Shown: positions 60,818-64,000 of the stretch, piece after piece | Position numbering within the stretch: the first letter of the stretch is position 1 | Layout of the letters: each line of letters starts with the position of its first letter | Assembly (NCBI GenBank): GCA_020465985.1 | Contig: JAANYP010000280.1 | Span: forward strand, 36,031 to 100,030 | DNA length: 64,000 bases | DNA from: Centrapalus pauciflorus | Lineage: Eukaryota; Streptophyta; Magnoliopsida; Asterales; Asteraceae | Direction of reading: 5' to 3' | Made by a program: the position numbers and the translations under genes | The notes under the pieces: model-generated | What the model was told of the DNA's origin: nothing | What the model saw: only the letters and a program-made list of their open reading frames with translations | Database searches by the model: none

Positions 60818-62991
60818 TCTATGTTAAAAAAAAAAACACCATATTTAAATTACAATGGGTGGCATGTATATGATCCTGTTGGCGACCAATTGAATTATAA
60901 TAAGATCAATGTTGAACAAGATGCACTGCCGCTACGTGCATAAGAAGTTAACTAAGAACATAATGAGTTGTTTCTAATGTAGCAAGCAAACACTTTTGAC
61001 ATAAAAAAGAGCAAAGATTTGGTATGCATGCAAACAAAAAGTTAAGAAAAAGTACCTCAAAATCTGGGAGCGGTTTTTCCTTAGTTAATCACTTTAGTCA
61101 AGTACTCAAGTCGACTTTTGTGGCTACAATATCAATGAATCGATTTGGTTTGTTTTTCTGTGTATTCTGAATATTTAATAACAAATAGTATACTAATAAT
61201 TTTGATTAAATAACTAACATTTTCATTTAACTTCAACAAAAAATATTCCAAAAAATAATAAATAGTAAACTTTGACATTAAAGTTTAAATAAGTGATAAG
61301 AGATCGAAAAAATGGGTCTTAGAGATTGGTTGTTTATTTTCCGGTAAAACCATTAAGAAACTTATTCAAAGGTCAAAAAAGACTTTTAGGGGACGTTTGT
61401 CTCACGGAATGAATTTTATAGAATTTGGAATTTGTGTATAATGTATTTTTAAATTTGGATTACGAAAACAATGAATACAAATGTGATTAGTTATATATCA
61501 AATTCTATTGTTGAAGGTTAAGGAGTTCAAAAATATCCAAATCTGATAGTCTGATCCGAATTTGCTGAAGGGCAAGCAAAACATAAGTGTGAGAATATTT
61601 GATGGCCATAATATAATTATATACATTTTTCAAGTGATATCTGTTGTTGTTAGAGTATTTCGCTGAGATAAACCATTGAATTTTGTCCTTATGTGCTGTA
61701 TTTATGTTAAATTATATTTTTAGGTATATTGAGAAGAAAATCAGATTTCTGGGCTGTTGTGCCTCAAAAAAGCATGGCGTTCTCTCAAATGCACACCATG
61801 CCTCATTTGCACGTCATGAAAGCAGAATGGCTTGTATCAGCTGAAAAGTGATAGGCACGGCGTGCCTTATTTTTAGGCACGACGTTTCCTGTCTGACAAA
61901 TGAACATTCCCTGTATGTTCAGATCCAATGAAGAGGTGGCACATAATAGGCACGACATGCCCTTCCAGAATTATAAATTCTTTAGTTTCTCAGCATTTAC
62001 TCATTTATGGTCGTCCTCCACACATACAACACCAAAAATTACATCACATGGGAGTCAAGAAAAGTTGGTTTGGAGCTAATTTGGATGCAACATTGAGAGG
62101 AGCGATGAGACTTTGCCGATTATCATCTTTAGGGGAGTTCTAGCGTTTCTAATGCTTTTGTTATGTTTAGTTTTTCTTTATATATATAATGAATATGTTG
62201 TATATCTCCATGTACATAGAGTAGTTGTTTTGTGATCATTTGGGTTTGTAGTCTTTAGTTTAATACTTGAATGATTTTCCATGAATGTTTGTGTTCCTTG
62301 ATGTAAATCGGGTTTGCTTATATTCATTCCGAATGAAATGAGTTTCTTGCTTTGTTTGATCTTTTAGGCTTGAAAGGGTAAAAATGGTGGATGATTTATG
62401 TGTTTAACTAAGATTATAGATGTGTTTGTATGATGGATGTGAATTTTAGTGTAAACAAGTGCTTTGATTTGTGAATTAATAAACATCTTTCATAACAAGA
62501 ACATGTTTGTGAGTATTCGGTTTGCTTTATTAGTTTAAAAAAATATGATTGAGATATTATTATGTTTTCTTTGATTAATATTGGAATTGTGGTGTTATCT
62601 TGAGTGATCTTATAGTGTTTTAGTCATTACTCGCATGGGGTTCATTGTTAAGTATTCAATTGAGCGATCTTAGTTTACTTTACATGAACTTATGAATTTG
62701 AGAATTTAAATCATTGTTGAGTGATCTTAATTAGTGGCTTATTTTCTTGAGTTCATGCCTTATTTATTCCAATCGTGTTTCTTGTTAATCATCTGAGGTT
62801 TAAGGTGAAATATTCCCATTTGATCACCTTTGTTAATTTGTATCCTTAAAACTTTTTCTTTTCCGGTGTTAAATTTCATAATTGTGTCGAGTTACGAACG
62901 TATTTTTATATATTAGTCTACTTGTTGCATAAATTCAAATCAACTCACGATCATAACTAATTATAAACAGATAACTTATTATCATCATTTC
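60818..62991. other. Gene-poor region, probably old retroelement sequence
   Basis: No gene. Around 61785-61965 there are repeats of AGGCACGGCGTGCC and AGGCACGACATGCC next to prose-like T-rich sequence ending CATTCCGAATGAAATGAG. This style is familiar from plant gypsy (Athila/Tat) leader or LTR regions, but no boundaries were found. A frame at 61928-62143 is probably fortuitous. Confidence 0.35.
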
Positions 62992-64000
62992 TGTGACACC
63001 CTTGCCACATTAACCACCATTTATCATTCACCCAGGATTAATCACCATCAAACAGTTATATAATGACCTGATTACCTAATTAAAGTGCGGAAGCATTAAA
63101 GTACATAATTAAAATAATACAAGTTCGTCTAACACCCTACTGTGCTACAAGGTTACATGACTAAGTCTACTTACTCAAAAGTATTCAATCATCCCAAATT
63201 TATTACAACAACATTCCATAATTTTGTTACCAAGATAAACAGTAGATAACTTCAAATCACTTCGAATGATGACTTAGCTAGACGGTCCTGCAGTGGATTT
63301 CCCTTTTCCTGTAAAAATATAACAACTGAAGGGGTAAGCAAATTGCTTAGTGAATACCATAAGATTTTACACATTCCACAAATCTTTATGATGCCACACA
63401 GAGTAACCGCGGTAACACATACCGTATACTCCACACGTACTCAAAGTACGCAAACCCGAGCCGCAGCTCCTTCGAGCTGACACTCGGCATAAGAAAACCA
63501 ACCATCTGAGGCAGACATTACATCGGGGATGACTTACTATCTATCCTGACCACAGAGGTGTCAAACTCTTGGTCATATAGCACAGTAACATCAGAGTTCA
63601 GATGCGACCACGCAGGTCCATCAAAAGGATGCACAACAAATGAACGGACATGCAACAAGTATGAATGTGCATCAATACATATACGCAAGTTAGTAGAGTG
63701 CCAAACGAATATGAAACAACATGCCTCAGCAGGCAAAGCAAACATAAAGCAGATGCAGCAATGTTAAAATCAAAGGTACTCACATTGGGTGCGTTATTAA
63801 CTTTATCCAAATTTTATTTCTCCTCGGGCTTTCAACCGGATCACAAAGTACCCCACTGTGGGTTAAACAACACCACAAGGGACCTGTTAAATCAGTTGTA
63901 ATAACACATTGTGTCAATAACTTGTTTAATTCTGTAAAACCAAATTTTACAACATTTGATCCCCATTTCGGATTCAAGATAATTTCGAATCCCATTTCGA
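62992..64000 (-). mobile_element. Ty3/gypsy LTR, partial (runs off window)
   Basis: On the plus strand it starts TGTGACACCCTTGCC, the complement of an LTR 3' end. The conserved block (on the minus strand CACTAAGCAATTTGCTTACC then TTTTTACAG) lies at 63309-63350. The last 35 bases begin another TTCGGATT/TTCGAATC array. Same clade as the elements at 29105 and 55392 but different sequence. Confidence 0.75.
63274..63308 (-). other. Putative LTR micro-exon (KGKSTAGPSS-stop)
   Basis: After TTTTTACAG the minus strand reads two bases, then Lys-Gly-Lys-Ser-Thr-Ala-Gly-Pro-Ser-Ser-TAA, in the same phase as the other two gypsy LTR types. Confidence 0.5.

Noticed and set aside
61928..62143. 71-codon frame near GGCACGRCGTGCC repeats
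   Set aside because: Likely fortuitous in degraded retroelement leader sequence.

Overview
The window is nuclear plant DNA: intron-bearing genes with dicot-like exon structure, very AT-rich spacers and dense transposon nesting. Asteraceae is the best guess, because the long third ORF of the copia element at the left end resembles accessory proteins I remember from composite genomes. That identification is from memory, not a search.

Layout. 1-6145 is the 3' part of a Ty1/copia element: the end of RNase H, a 2.2 kb spacer, an intact env-like ORF of about 1,000 codons, a polypurine tract and an LTR. 6166-7023 is a broken acidic ORF. 7019-21215 is a tandem duplication (units 7019-11250 and 13139-21215) whose gene is a small secreted eight-cysteine nsLTP-like protein. 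It is frameshifted in the left copy and intact in the right copy. The right copy later gained a solo copia LTR, a Helitron, and a hAT element with a second hAT inside it. Between 9.5 and 27.6 kb, and again at 53.3-58.5 kb, lie many non-coding elements bounded by (AT)n/(GT)n/(CT)n runs. They have short inverted ends of the GGTTCAATGG / CCATTGAACC type and their own internal palindromic arrays. 29105-37036 is a minus-strand Ty3/gypsy element with exact 5-bp target duplications, long LTRs, a tRNA-Met primer site and a gag with three stops, but no recognisable pol. Another gypsy solo LTR lies at 55392-57793, and a truncated gypsy LTR runs off the right edge.

The only convincing host genes besides the nsLTP are three adjacent ones: an organelle-type HflX GTPase (13 exons, 40335-43583, +), a CGR2/CGR3-like Golgi pectin methyltransferase (6 exons, 44283-45454, +) and a PPR protein (46017-47897, -). 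To my knowledge the same three families are neighbours in Arabidopsis (At3g49725, At3g49720, At3g49710), so this looks like an old conserved block in a repeat-rich region. The PPR gene has lost its DYW tail by frameshift, and a SINE sits in the relic.

The most interesting pattern is in the gypsy LTRs. Three different LTR sequences each carry a splice-acceptor-like block followed, in the same phase, by a tiny reading frame ending AGPSS-stop, with differing serine and stop codons. The two complete LTR types also have a matching donor-like site, so an intron inside the LTR is suggested. Arrays of TTCGAA or TTCGGA motifs lie inside that putative intron. A similar array precedes a possible splice acceptor at the start of the copia env-like ORF.
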